NCBI RefSeq assembly: GCF_022163125.1
Contig: NZ_CP091881.1
Span: 930,001 to 994,000 of the forward strand
Direction of reading: 5' to 3'
Source: Paenibacillus sp. HWE-109
GTDB lineage: Bacteria; Bacillota; Bacilli; Paenibacillales; NBRC-103111
DNA length: 64,000 bases
Within the stretch, counting starts at the first letter, position 1. Every line of letters starts with the position of its first letter. The notes beneath the pieces are model-generated. The model had not been told where the DNA came from. It saw only the letters and a program-made list of their open reading frames with translations, and ran no database searches. The translations under genes were made by a program, and so were the position numbers. Below, in pieces: positions 43,022-51,998 of the stretch.

Positions 43022-43888
43022 GTGGCCAAGGTGTTCAAACGTACGTACTCATATGCTTTTCTTATTCCTGCAGCCATTATTTACTTATTAATTTTCATCT
43101 TTCCAACCATTATGTCTTTTTTCTTCAGTTTGACAAGATGGAATTTAACGAGCTGGACGTTCATCGGTTTGGATAACTTTAAAATGTTTTTCCAAGAAGC
43201 TTCGCTCCTAATCGGATTTAAGAATACACTCATTTATGCTTTAGTCACTTGCGTTTTAAAAGTTGTTTTGGGATTGTTGCTAGGCGTATTTCTAACTTCA
43301 AAAATAAGAGCCAAGGGTTATCTGAGGTCTGTCATATTTTTTCCAACCTTGCTTAGCACCATTGCAGTTGGCATTACCTTTAGCATGATGATGCACCCAA
43401 CACAAGGATTAATCAATACGGCATTAGCGGCAATCGGTATTGCTGGACCTGACTGGTTAGGTGATACACGCATAGCACTGCTGTCCGTTGCCCTCGTTGA
43501 TGTATGGAAAGGAGTTGGCTTCGCAACCGTCATCTATATCGCTGGAATTCTCTCTATTCCTCAAGAGTATTACGAAGCCCTAGAGATGGATGGCGGAGGA
43601 GCATTCCGTAAGTTCTGGAATATTATTCTCCCGTTAAGCCGTCCGGCAACGAATTCCGTTATCATTTTATCGTTTATCGGTGGATTGCGATCCTTCGACC
43701 TCGTTTGGGCAATGACCAAGGGGGGGCCTGGATTTACGACTGACCTTATCGCCTCCATCATCTATAAGCAGTACCAAGGTGGTTATTATGGTCTGGCTAC
43801 AGCAGGAAACGTGATTTTATTTATTGTGGTAACGGCGCTTGCCCTTCCGCTGTATTCTTACCTGAACAGAAAAGAGGCGGAACTATGA
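43022..43888 (+). CDS. ABC importer permease, MalF-like
   Basis: Membrane subunit of 288 residues. GTG at 43022 has AGGGGTG six bases upstream; GTG at 43013 lies within that site. Helices with IIYLLIFIFPTIMSFFFSLT, then EAA loop YYEALEMDGGGAFRKFWNII and FDLVWAMTKGGPGFTTD. Overlaps the next permease by 4 bases. Confidence 0.9.
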   Translation: MAKVFKRTYSYAFLIPAAIIYLLIFIFPTIMSFFFSLTRWNLTSWTFIGLDNFKMFFQEASLLIGFKNTLIYALVTCVLKVVLGLLLGVFLTSKIRAKGYLRSVIFFPTLLSTIAVGITFSMMMHPTQGLINTALAAIGIAGPDWLGDTRIALLSVALVDVWKGVGFATVIYIAGILSIPQEYYEALEMDGGGAFRKFWNIILPLSRPATNSVIILSFIGGLRSFDLVWAMTKGGPGFTTDLIASIIYKQYQGGYYGLATAGNVILFIVVTALALPLYSYLNRKEAEL

Positions 43889-44715
43889 GCAGAAAAATAA
43901 AAGGCTTAGGCATTGAAGTCATTGCCATTCTTCTGACCATTGTTATCTTCTGGATTCCATTCTACTTTGTTATTGTCAATGCACTCAAGGACAAGAAAGA
44001 ATCTTCCTTGTTGAACTTAGCTTGGCCTTCAACGATTCATCTTTGGGACAATCTGAAGGAAGTAATCACAGCCCGGGATTACATGTTATTGCGGGCATTC
44101 TACAACAGTACTTTGCTGACGGTCATATCAATTACTGTGTTGATTCTTGTTTGTGCGATGGCAGGCTTTGTGATGCAGCGCAGAAATGATCGTGCGACGC
44201 CATGGCTAAACTTCCTTGTCCTGTCTGGATTAATTATACCGCCAGCTATCGTACCGACGATCTGGGTCTTAAATGGTATTGGTTTGTTCAAAACACTGCC
44301 AGGTCTCGTTCTCGTAGAGGTGGCACTCGGATTTCCTTTCGGGGTCTTGCTGTATAAAGGGTTTATGGCAGGCATTCCGCGTGAAGTAGATGAAGCTGCT
44401 GTGGTGGATGGTTCCAGCGGATTGGGATTGTTCTATAGAATCATTCTGCCACTACTACAACCTGTAACAGCAACCATTATTGTCACATCGTCCGTAGGGA
44501 TCTTTAACGACTTTACTAACCCCTTGTATTTCTTCCCTGGAGCAAAGAATGCGACAGTGCAATTAACGCTTTATAATTTCCAAAGCCAGTTCGTGACGCA
44601 ATGGAATTTGCTATTTATGAACATTTTATTGATCACCTTACCGCCTCTTGTATTATTCATTGTTTTTAACAAAAAAATTGTAGCAGGGATGACAGCGGGT
44701 TCGGTGAAAGGCTAA
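43885..44715 (+). CDS. ABC importer permease, MalG-like
   Basis: Second membrane subunit, 276 residues. ATG overlaps the stop of the first permease (ATGA). EAA loop VDEAAVVDGSSGLGLFYRII and a C-terminal VAGMTAGSVKG end, as in the family. No ATPase gene accompanies it; a shared MsmX-type ATPase is expected elsewhere in the genome. Confidence 0.9.
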   Translation: MSRKIKGLGIEVIAILLTIVIFWIPFYFVIVNALKDKKESSLLNLAWPSTIHLWDNLKEVITARDYMLLRAFYNSTLLTVISITVLILVCAMAGFVMQRRNDRATPWLNFLVLSGLIIPPAIVPTIWVLNGIGLFKTLPGLVLVEVALGFPFGVLLYKGFMAGIPREVDEAAVVDGSSGLGLFYRIILPLLQPVTATIIVTSSVGIFNDFTNPLYFFPGAKNATVQLTLYNFQSQFVTQWNLLFMNILLITLPPLVLFIVFNKKIVAGMTAGSVKG

Positions 44716-44744
44716 TCATGGGATCGTTAATGAGGAGGATAACT

Positions 44745-47642
44745 ATGGGGAATTTACAGGTTACAACATTGAAATGTGAATATAGAACGAATCCGCTTGG
44801 TATCGGAGCTCGGAATCCGCAGTTAAGCTGGCAAATTGAGTCAGATCGCCGCGGCACGCTGCAGCGAGGGTATCAGATCATTGTAGCTAACGAAGTGGGT
44901 GATTTTACAAACCCAGTGTGGGATACAGGCTATATGGAATCCGATCAGTCTATTCAACTTGTTTATGGGGGACCTGAGCTGCTATCGAGAGCTCGTTACC
45001 ACTATAAAGTGAAAGTCTGGGATAACCTTGGCCGTGAATCCGCATGGAGTGAAGTCGCTTGGTGGGAGATGGGCTTGATGGATCAAGGGGAATGGCAAGC
45101 CGAGTGGATCACACCTCATGAAAGTGAAATGGATCCGCAGTCCGAGCCTGCATTTCTGCTTCGCAAGCAGTTTGAGGTTGGAGGGGATGTCCTGTCTGCA
45201 CGTATATATGCGACGGCTGCAGGCGTCTATGAGCTGTATGTAAATGGAACTCGTGTTTCCGATGAGCTGCTGGCGCCAGGCTGGACGAGTTATCCAACTC
45301 GGTTGCAGGTTCAAACCTATGATGTAACGGATATGCTTCAACGTGATGGTAATGGGATAGGGATTCTGCTCGGGGATGGTTGGTACAGGAGCGGGATGGG
45401 ATTTGAACATAAAAACTTTAAATACGGTGAACGCCGGGCGGCCCTCGCACAGCTGCATATTCAATATAAAGATGGCACAGAAGAAGTTGTGGCCACAGAT
45501 ACTACCTGGAAGGCTTCTACGGGAGCGATTCAATATTCAACGATTTACCATGGTGAAACGTATGATGCACGTTTAGAGCATTCAGGCTGGAGCTCGGCCA
45601 ATTTCAGAGATGACAAGTGGTGTGCCACTCAGGTTTGTACAGATGTAAGCTTTGATGTTTTGGTGCCTCAAGAAAACGCATCGACTCGGGTAACTGAGAT
45701 AATACGTCCGATTGCTTATTTCGTAACGCCTGCCGGCGATCATGTACTCGATATGGGACAAAATATGGTAGGCCGCATGCGCTTCACGGTATCTGCCCCT
45801 GCAGGTACGCGGATTGAACTTAAACATGCGGAGGTCTTGGATAAGGATGGGAATATATATTTTGGTAACCTGCGTCCGGCGAAGCAGGTCGTGACCTATA
45901 TCGTGAAAGGGAGTGGTCCCGAAACCTATGCACCTTATTTCAGTTTCATAGGCTTTCGCTATGTGAGGGTCGAGGGCTTTCCTGGCCAAGAGAATGGCCT
46001 GCCGCTGGATGCTTTCCTCGGTGAAGTCATGCATACCGATATGGAGCCGACAGGTGAGTTTGAATGTTCGGATACTAGAGTAAATCAATTGCAAAGCAAC
46101 ATTCGCTGGGGCCAACGTGGCAATTTCCTAGATGTACCGACAGATTGTCCGCAGCGTGACGAACGGTTAGGGTGGACGGGTGATGCTCAGGTTTTCATCT
46201 CCACGGCGTTATTTAATTACCAAGGCGGACCCTTCTTCACGAAGTGGCTGCATGATATGAAGGCTGAACAAAGACCGAATGGCGGCATTCCTTTTGTTGT
46301 TCCGGACGTTGTAGGCGGAGAGAACTCAGCTGCATGGGGAGATGCTGCGGTAATTTGCCCGTGGACAGTTTATCAATACTATGGGGATAAGCGTCTGCTT
46401 GCTGAACAATATGAAAGCATGAAAGGCTGGGTTTCTTACATCCGCTCCCAAGGCGATCAAGAATTCCTATGGAACACAGGCTTTCATTTCGGAGATTGGC
46501 TTGCGCTGGATGCGAAGGAAAACAGCTACATTGGTGCGACACCTGTCGCTTTGATTGCAACGGCGTATTATGCGTATTCGACGCGTATTGTTCGTGATGC
46601 TGCAAGAGTGCTTGGGCATGAAGAAGAAGCACTTGCTTTCGATGAACTTTATCAAGGCGTTATTCAAGCTTTCCGCGATGAATTTATGACAAAAAATGGG
46701 CGCGTCGCCGCCCCAACCCAAACTGCGCATATCCTTGCGCTTGTCTTCGATCTAGTCGATGACGAGGTACGTGCAAGAGTGGCGAAAGATCTCAATGAAC
46801 TGATTCTGGATAATGATTATCATTTATCAACAGGCTTCGTGGGCACACCTTACTTGTGCTTCGCGCTTTCGAATAACGGCTACCACGAAACAGCGGTTAA
46901 GCTGCTGCTGCAAGAAAGCTATCCAGGATGGCTGTATTCCGTTTCCAAGGGAGCGACAACCATCTGGGAGCATTGGGACAGCATTAAATCGGACGGCTCC
47001 TTTTGGAGCGATGATATGAACTCTTTTAACCACTACGCATATGGAGCCATCGGAGACTGGATGTACCGCAAAATAGCTGGCCTGGATATGGACGTTACGG
47101 TACCGGCCTTCAAGCGTATTCATATCGAGCCGATGTTTGGGTTGAATCGTCTCTCTTATGCCAAAGCAGCGCATACCTCCCTGTATGGACGAATCGAGTC
47201 CGGTTGGCAGGTAGATCAGGGACAAATTCAAATGACGGTACGTATCCCGGCAAACACAACCGCAGATGTCATTCTTGCAGGAGCTGCAGCTGGCAGCGTG
47301 AAAGAAGGGGGAATTTCCCTCGACACCTCGATCCCTGGCATTCAAACCATAAGTGAAGTTGCCCAAGGTGTGCGCGTCCTTCTTGGATCTGGAGACTACA
47401 CATTCACATACGGGAATAGTGATCTCTTCCGCGTTAAATTCAATGAGCATTCGAGAATCGATGATGTGCTGGATCATGAAGCGGCGATGGAGATTTTCAA
47501 AAAGCATATGTCAGCCTTATTCGAAGGTCCCTTTCTTAACTTCGTTCGCAAATCAACGATTAAGCAGTTGGGTGAAAATACGATGACAGGCGTTACGAAG
47601 CAACAAATCGAAGGGTTGCTTGAAGAATTGATTCTCATATAA
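44745..47642 (+). CDS. GH78 alpha-L-rhamnosidase
   Basis: Intracellular inverting rhamnosidase, 965 residues from the ATG at 44745 (GAGGAGG upstream; an earlier ATG at 44718 is unlikely). N-terminal beta domains (about 1-330; LRCEYRTNPLG-like start, WYRSGMGFEHKNFKYGERR), then the (alpha/alpha)6 barrel with TDCPQRDERLGWTGDAQVF (general acid Glu in DERLGW) and TTIWEHWDSIKSDGSFW (general base Glu). A C-terminal beta domain is followed by about 75 extra residues (ARVLDHEAAM-like helical tail). Releases rhamnose from imported oligosaccharides. Confidence 0.92.
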   Translation: MGNLQVTTLKCEYRTNPLGIGARNPQLSWQIESDRRGTLQRGYQIIVANEVGDFTNPVWDTGYMESDQSIQLVYGGPELLSRARYHYKVKVWDNLGRESAWSEVAWWEMGLMDQGEWQAEWITPHESEMDPQSEPAFLLRKQFEVGGDVLSARIYATAAGVYELYVNGTRVSDELLAPGWTSYPTRLQVQTYDVTDMLQRDGNGIGILLGDGWYRSGMGFEHKNFKYGERRAALAQLHIQYKDGTEEVVATDTTWKASTGAIQYSTIYHGETYDARLEHSGWSSANFRDDKWCATQVCTDVSFDVLVPQENASTRVTEIIRPIAYFVTPAGDHVLDMGQNMVGRMRFTVSAPAGTRIELKHAEVLDKDGNIYFGNLRPAKQVVTYIVKGSGPETYAPYFSFIGFRYVRVEGFPGQENGLPLDAFLGEVMHTDMEPTGEFECSDTRVNQLQSNIRWGQRGNFLDVPTDCPQRDERLGWTGDAQVFISTALFNYQGGPFFTKWLHDMKAEQRPNGGIPFVVPDVVGGENSAAWGDAAVICPWTVYQYYGDKRLLAEQYESMKGWVSYIRSQGDQEFLWNTGFHFGDWLALDAKENSYIGATPVALIATAYYAYSTRIVRDAARVLGHEEEALAFDELYQGVIQAFRDEFMTKNGRVAAPTQTAHILALVFDLVDDEVRARVAKDLNELILDNDYHLSTGFVGTPYLCFALSNNGYHETAVKLLLQESYPGWLYSVSKGATTIWEHWDSIKSDGSFWSDDMNSFNHYAYGAIGDWMYRKIAGLDMDVTVPAFKRIHIEPMFGLNRLSYAKAAHTSLYGRIESGWQVDQGQIQMTVRIPANTTADVILAGAAAGSVKEGGISLDTSIPGIQTISEVAQGVRVLLGSGDYTFTYGNSDLFRVKFNEHSRIDDVLDHEAAMEIFKKHMSALFEGPFLNFVRKSTIKQLGENTMTGVTKQQIEGLLEELILI

Positions 47643-47679
47643 GGCATGTGGCCATTTGAAAAAGGAGTGTGTAGTTGTA

Positions 47680-49224
47680 ATGGGAATTCATCAATACTTC
47701 GTGGAATTGGCGGAGAAATTGACACCTGATTTGTATGAGTCTATTGTTCTGCCTAGATCCGTCATTGAGGTCGTAGCGGATGAAGAAGCTTTCCAGGGGT
47801 GGAGAACGCGAGAAACAGGTAGTATTGCAGCGTTGCAAACGCAATCCTTCGGCAAGGATGACAGCTTTATTCTGGATTTTGGCGATCATCAGGTTGGTTA
47901 TATCGCCCTTTCGATCAAGTCTGTGGGTAGTCCTCAAGATGCCCCGCTGGGGCTGAAGCTGATCTTTGGGGAGATGCCTTGTGAAGTGGCTGAACCTTTC
48001 GACAATTATGAGGGCTGGTTGAGCAAATCCTGGCTGCAGGAAGAAACGATCTTCGTAGATGTGCTTCCTGCGGTTATACAGCTGCCCCGACGATATTGCT
48101 TCCGCTATTTGAAGGTAGTAATTATCGATACATCCCGTAAGTATACAGTCTCGTTCACCGATATTCATTGCACGGCAGTTACCTCCGCTGATGTGAGGGA
48201 TCTAACACCGCTTCCTGCTAATGTTCAGGAAGATTTACAAGTGATGGATGCCATTAGCATCAAGACGCTTCAGGACTGCATGCAAACGGTGTTTGAAGAC
48301 GGACCGAAGCGGGATCGTAGGCTGTGGATCGGGGATTTAAGGCTCCAAGCGCTGGCGAACTATCAGACCTTTCATCATTATGATTTGGTGAAGCGGTGCT
48401 TATATTTGTTTGGCGGCATGACACTAGCTGATGGTGCGGTTGGAGCCTGTGTTTTTGAAAAACCCAATCCGGTCGTGGATGATACGAGGCTTTATGATTA
48501 TTCACTCTTCTTCGTTGCGACGTTATTCGATTATTATGAGGCTTCCGAGGATCGCGAAGCACTGGTAGACCTCTGGCCTATTGCCCTTGAACAAATCCAC
48601 ATCGGCTTAGCGCGGTTGGATGAATACGGTGTAGTTCGTGACGACGAAACCTGGTGGTGCTTCACGGATTGGCATCCGGAGCTGAATAAACAAGCATCTG
48701 CGCATGCGATACTGTTGTATTGTCTCAAAAGGGGTCTTGGACTGGCTGAAGTGCTAGAGAGAAAACAAGAGGCAACTTTCATTTCTGAACAAATTGATCG
48801 TGTGACGAGAGCGGCACTCCACCATTTATGGGATGATGAGCTAAGCTTCTTCGTGAGTGGCGCGAATAAGCAGGTTTCATGGGCGTCTCAGGTGTGGATG
48901 GCTCTGGCAGGTGTGTTGAACGAAGAGCAAAATGGTCAATTGATGGATCGGCTATTCGACTCCGCGCCAGACATCGGGATGACAACGCCGTACATGTACC
49001 ATCATTTAATTGAAGCTTTATTCGAAAGCGGCAGACCCGAGAAAGCCTTGGAGCAAATGAGAGCGTACTGGGGAGAAATGGTCAAAGACGGAGCGGATTG
49101 TTTCTGGGAAATCTACAATCCCAACGATAAGAAGCTGTCTCCATATGGCAGTAATTTAATTAATAGTTATTGTCATGCATGGAGCTGCACGCCTACGTAC
49201 TTTATTCGTAAGTATTTGCTGTAA
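47680..49224 (+). CDS. GH78-like six-hairpin glycosidase, divergent
   Basis: The 514-residue protein (ATG at 47680; GGAG about 12 bases upstream) has a short beta N-terminus and an (alpha/alpha)6 barrel related to GH78. The acid motif position reads EDGPKRDRRLWIGDLRLQ, so the Glu of DERLGWTGD in the neighbouring rhamnosidase is Arg here. TWWCFTDWHPELNKQASAHA and CFWEIYNPNDKK are other barrel motifs, the last carrying a Glu in the general-base region. It may act on another linkage or sugar. No signal peptide. Confidence 0.75.
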   Translation: MGIHQYFVELAEKLTPDLYESIVLPRSVIEVVADEEAFQGWRTRETGSIAALQTQSFGKDDSFILDFGDHQVGYIALSIKSVGSPQDAPLGLKLIFGEMPCEVAEPFDNYEGWLSKSWLQEETIFVDVLPAVIQLPRRYCFRYLKVVIIDTSRKYTVSFTDIHCTAVTSADVRDLTPLPANVQEDLQVMDAISIKTLQDCMQTVFEDGPKRDRRLWIGDLRLQALANYQTFHHYDLVKRCLYLFGGMTLADGAVGACVFEKPNPVVDDTRLYDYSLFFVATLFDYYEASEDREALVDLWPIALEQIHIGLARLDEYGVVRDDETWWCFTDWHPELNKQASAHAILLYCLKRGLGLAEVLERKQEATFISEQIDRVTRAALHHLWDDELSFFVSGANKQVSWASQVWMALAGVLNEEQNGQLMDRLFDSAPDIGMTTPYMYHHLIEALFESGRPEKALEQMRAYWGEMVKDGADCFWEIYNPNDKKLSPYGSNLINSYCHAWSCTPTYFIRKYLL

Positions 49225-49242
49225 CGGGAGGCCATACACGAA

Positions 49243-50907
49243 ATGAAAGAGGATCAACTTAGACAAAAACCATTTGATTTATCAGAGTCTGATGTCTCTT
49301 GGGTGAAGGAAACGCGAGATGGACTCAGCTTGGAAGAAAAAGTCGGACAGTTGTTCGTTGTGGTTCAAAAACCATTCTCACCGGAGCCGGAGGATTTATT
49401 GAGCATTAAGCCAGGAGGGATACATCTCTTTGCTTTTAGTCCTGATGCCACGAAGGTAAATCAACAGGCGAAAATTGTGGAAATGCAAAGTTGCAGCAAG
49501 CTGCCCTTATTGGTGAGTGGAGATTTAGAATCTGGCGGATTTGGCGGGGCCATTGACGGCACGAATCTCGGCATGAATATGCAAGTTGCAGCTGCAGGCA
49601 GGCCAGAGCTAGCGCTAGCATTCGGTAAAGGCATTGAAGCTGAGGGCGCTGCAATTGGATTTAACTGGGTATTCGGCCCAGTGCTGGATATTAACTATAA
49701 TTATCAAAATCCGATTGTAAATACACGTGCATTTGGAGATACACCTGAGATCGTGGAATCGTATGCGATTCCCGTAATGGAGGGAGTACAGAACGGCAGG
49801 CGAATGGCAGCGTGCGTTAAGCATTGGCCAGGTGACGGGATGGATGACCGTGATCAGCATAAAGTGCTGACAGTGAATTCCATGCCGATGCAGCAATGGC
49901 GCGAAACCTACGGCCGCGTTTATCGTTCAGCTTTCGATGCCGGCGTGAAAAGTGTAATGAGCGCGCATATCGCGCTTCCTGCTTACTATAAAGAGCTTGG
50001 GATTGACGATATTAGAAAGCAGCATACGCCAGGATCGCTTTCCTATGAGCTGAATGTGAAGCTTCTAAGAGAAGAACTGGGCTTCAATGGGTTAATCATT
50101 TCCGATGCGTCAGCCATGGTAGGCATGACCAGTTGGGGGCCGCGCAACGAAATCGTTCCTGGGTGTATCGCGTCCGGTGTAGATATGTTTCTTTTTACTG
50201 AAGATCTCAAATACGACTATGAAGCGATGCTTCAAGGTGTTAAGGCAGGCATTATTACAGAGGAGCGATTGAATGATGCTGTTACGAGAGTGCTTGCTCT
50301 AAAAGCTTCTTTGGGGCTGCATTTGGAAAGACCAGCTCTGCAAGATTTAGCTAGTGTTGGATCAATTGAGCATGTGACATTAGCCCAAGAATTAGCTAGA
50401 AATTCTGTGACGTTAGTGAAGGACACGCAAAACTTGTTGCCTATTTCACCTGAAAAGCATAAAAGGGTTCTTCTCATTGCCATAGGAAGTGAAGGCTCTT
50501 TATTCACTGAGAACGGTGCAGGAGGCAGCGGATTTGAGAAAATGCTGGTGGAGGAAGGGTTTGAAGTGGTTAGAAATTACCATCTCAAACAGGATGAGAA
50601 TGACATTGATCTGGTTATTTATTTGACGCAGCGATCGCCGGGCTTTATGCAAAATTCCCTTCGTTTGTCTCCAGAAGAAGCAGGCGGGATCTTCACTTGG
50701 TATCCTACTTACGTGCCAACGATGCTCATTTCGTTAGGTAACCCTTATACCTTATATGAAATGCCAACCATGCCAACCATGATTAATGGCTATAATGCCT
50801 CGGCTATTGTTCAAAGGGAGATTCTAAACTGTTTGCTAGGTAATCAGCCCTTCTTAGGCACCTCGCCTGTGGATGCGTTTTGCGGCTCGGCTTGGGCTCA
50901 GCTTTAA
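49243..50907 (+). CDS. GH3 glycosidase, NagZ-like
   Basis: The 554-residue cytoplasmic enzyme. GH3 barrel (about 20-365) with NWVFGPVLDINYNYQNPIVN, KHWPGDGMDDRDQHKVLTVN (the D-x-H pair used as acid/base by NagZ-type GH3 enzymes) and FNGLIISDASAMVGM with the nucleophile Asp. A reduced C-terminal sandwich follows (about 380-554). GGGAGG precedes the ATG. NagZ-type members cleave beta-N-acetylglucosaminides; here it follows two rhamnosidase-type genes, so it may trim a mixed oligosaccharide. Confidence 0.85.
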   Translation: MKEDQLRQKPFDLSESDVSWVKETRDGLSLEEKVGQLFVVVQKPFSPEPEDLLSIKPGGIHLFAFSPDATKVNQQAKIVEMQSCSKLPLLVSGDLESGGFGGAIDGTNLGMNMQVAAAGRPELALAFGKGIEAEGAAIGFNWVFGPVLDINYNYQNPIVNTRAFGDTPEIVESYAIPVMEGVQNGRRMAACVKHWPGDGMDDRDQHKVLTVNSMPMQQWRETYGRVYRSAFDAGVKSVMSAHIALPAYYKELGIDDIRKQHTPGSLSYELNVKLLREELGFNGLIISDASAMVGMTSWGPRNEIVPGCIASGVDMFLFTEDLKYDYEAMLQGVKAGIITEERLNDAVTRVLALKASLGLHLERPALQDLASVGSIEHVTLAQELARNSVTLVKDTQNLLPISPEKHKRVLLIAIGSEGSLFTENGAGGSGFEKMLVEEGFEVVRNYHLKQDENDIDLVIYLTQRSPGFMQNSLRLSPEEAGGIFTWYPTYVPTMLISLGNPYTLYEMPTMPTMINGYNASAIVQREILNCLLGNQPFLGTSPVDAFCGSAWAQL

Positions 50908-50951
50908 AATAAAACTGCCTTAGGGTAATCGCCAACGGTATAGCGGCGGGT

Positions 50952-51006
50952 AACCGCAGAACCAGCCTGTTGATTCAACAAAACAGGCTGGTTTTGCGGT
51001 TTTTTA
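50952..51006. terminator. Strong bidirectional terminator between converging operons
   Basis: A 20-base arm (50952-50971) pairs perfectly with 50982-51001 region (CAGGCTGG core), loop of about 10 bases, followed by six T on the plus strand and preceded by few A. It ends the rhamnosidase operon and probably the leftward binding-protein gene. Confidence 0.85.
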
Positions 51007-51017
51007 AGTTGTACAGG

Positions 51018-51998
51018 TTAGTATTCATCAACCATTTCGCTTTGTTTAATTTCTCGAAAACCAGTGTCGATCCATGCAGAGGCAGGTGCATGTTTAGAAG
51101 CTGCGAGTAATTGATTAATTATTTCAGCTCCCCATAGATGTTCATTCTCAGAAATCACGGAGTTTATTTGACCATTTAATAAGGCTTCTTTGACATCAGG
51201 CGTCATACCGAAGGTTATGGCATAACGCTTTAATCCTTGGGATTTCCAAACGAGGATTGCATTCGAACTGGAAACAATATCCAAAGGCACGAGTGCGTCA
51301 AAATGAGGATGCTCATTGATCATTGATTCTAGGTCCGCAATCGCTTTCTCGTTATCACCATCATGATATCTCGTGTCGAGAACTTGTATTTCCGTATTTC
51401 TTTTTAAATATTGCAGTAAACCCTCAAGCCGGTGGATGATCTGAGGAGATTTGGATAAGCTCCCCTCAATCATGATCATTCCTCTACCTTTAAGGTTTCT
51501 TTCAATAATTTGTCCCATGAGAGTACCTTCTTTCAGCGGATCACTTCCTATGAAGGTATATCGTTTACTGTCAGGAACATCGGAATCGAAACAAATAACG
51601 GGAATACCAGATTGTACGGCTTTATTAATTAAAGGTGCCAAAGCAACCGGATCGATTGGATCAATGGCAATTCCATTTACCTTCTGTGTAATCAGGGTTT
51701 CCATCATTCTCATTTGCTGTTCCAGATTAATTTCATCAGGTGCTTTGACAATTAATTGAATGGAATAAGGCTTGCTTGCTTTTTCTATGGAATCGGTAAT
51801 CATCTCATAGAAAGGGTGTGTCATCGGATAAATGATACCAAAAATGAGTTGATCGGAATGTTTTGTGTTGGGCATCGTTGATTTTGGCGTGCTTGACGTA
51901 GAAAAAGATAATTCCGGTGTGGATGGCGTTGATCCCTTACATCCAGATAAGAGTAGCAACATGATACAGCCGATCGTTAGCCATTTACTCATCCTCAT
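51018..51998 (-). CDS. Ribose-type binding lipoprotein, probable sensory partner of the kinase
   Basis: The 326-residue lipoprotein has lipobox LSGC (Cys20) and a periplasmic-binding type 1 fold: GIIYPMTHPFYEMITDSIEK, VNGIAIDPIDPVALAPLI, VICFDSDVPDSKRYTFIGSD. AAGGGGGA lies 8 bases before the ATG, which overlaps the regulator gene by 14 bases. It has no permease partner in its operon. In Clostridia and Paenibacillus, such proteins bind sugar and signal to a neighbouring YesM/LytS-type kinase, which is the inferred role. Confidence 0.85.
   Translation of the reverse strand: MRMSKWLTIGCIMLLLLSGCKGSTPSTPELSFSTSSTPKSTMPNTKHSDQLIFGIIYPMTHPFYEMITDSIEKASKPYSIQLIVKAPDEINLEQQMRMMETLITQKVNGIAIDPIDPVALAPLINKAVQSGIPVICFDSDVPDSKRYTFIGSDPLKEGTLMGQIIERNLKGRGMIMIEGSLSKSPQIIHRLEGLLQYLKRNTEIQVLDTRYHDGDNEKAIADLESMINEHPHFDALVPLDIVSSSNAILVWKSQGLKRYAITFGMTPDVKEALLNGQINSVISENEHLWGAEIINQLLAASKHAPASAWIDTGFREIKQSEMVDEY

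Noticed and set aside
42970..43176. Short plus frame with an ATG and upstream GGAG before the MalF-like permease
   Set aside because: Reads out of frame through the permease start and has no recognisable product; the permease frame with GTG start is well supported.
44982..45533. A 183-residue minus-strand open frame
   Set aside because: Antisense shadow of the GH78 N-terminal domains with unlikely composition.
46827..47507. A 226-residue open frame on the minus strand
   Set aside because: It lies wholly opposite the GH78 gene, has no ribosome site and no recognisable protein; the plus frame has clear catalytic motifs.
47635..48168. A 177-residue minus-strand open frame
   Set aside because: Antisense to the GH78-like gene; no motif or start signal.
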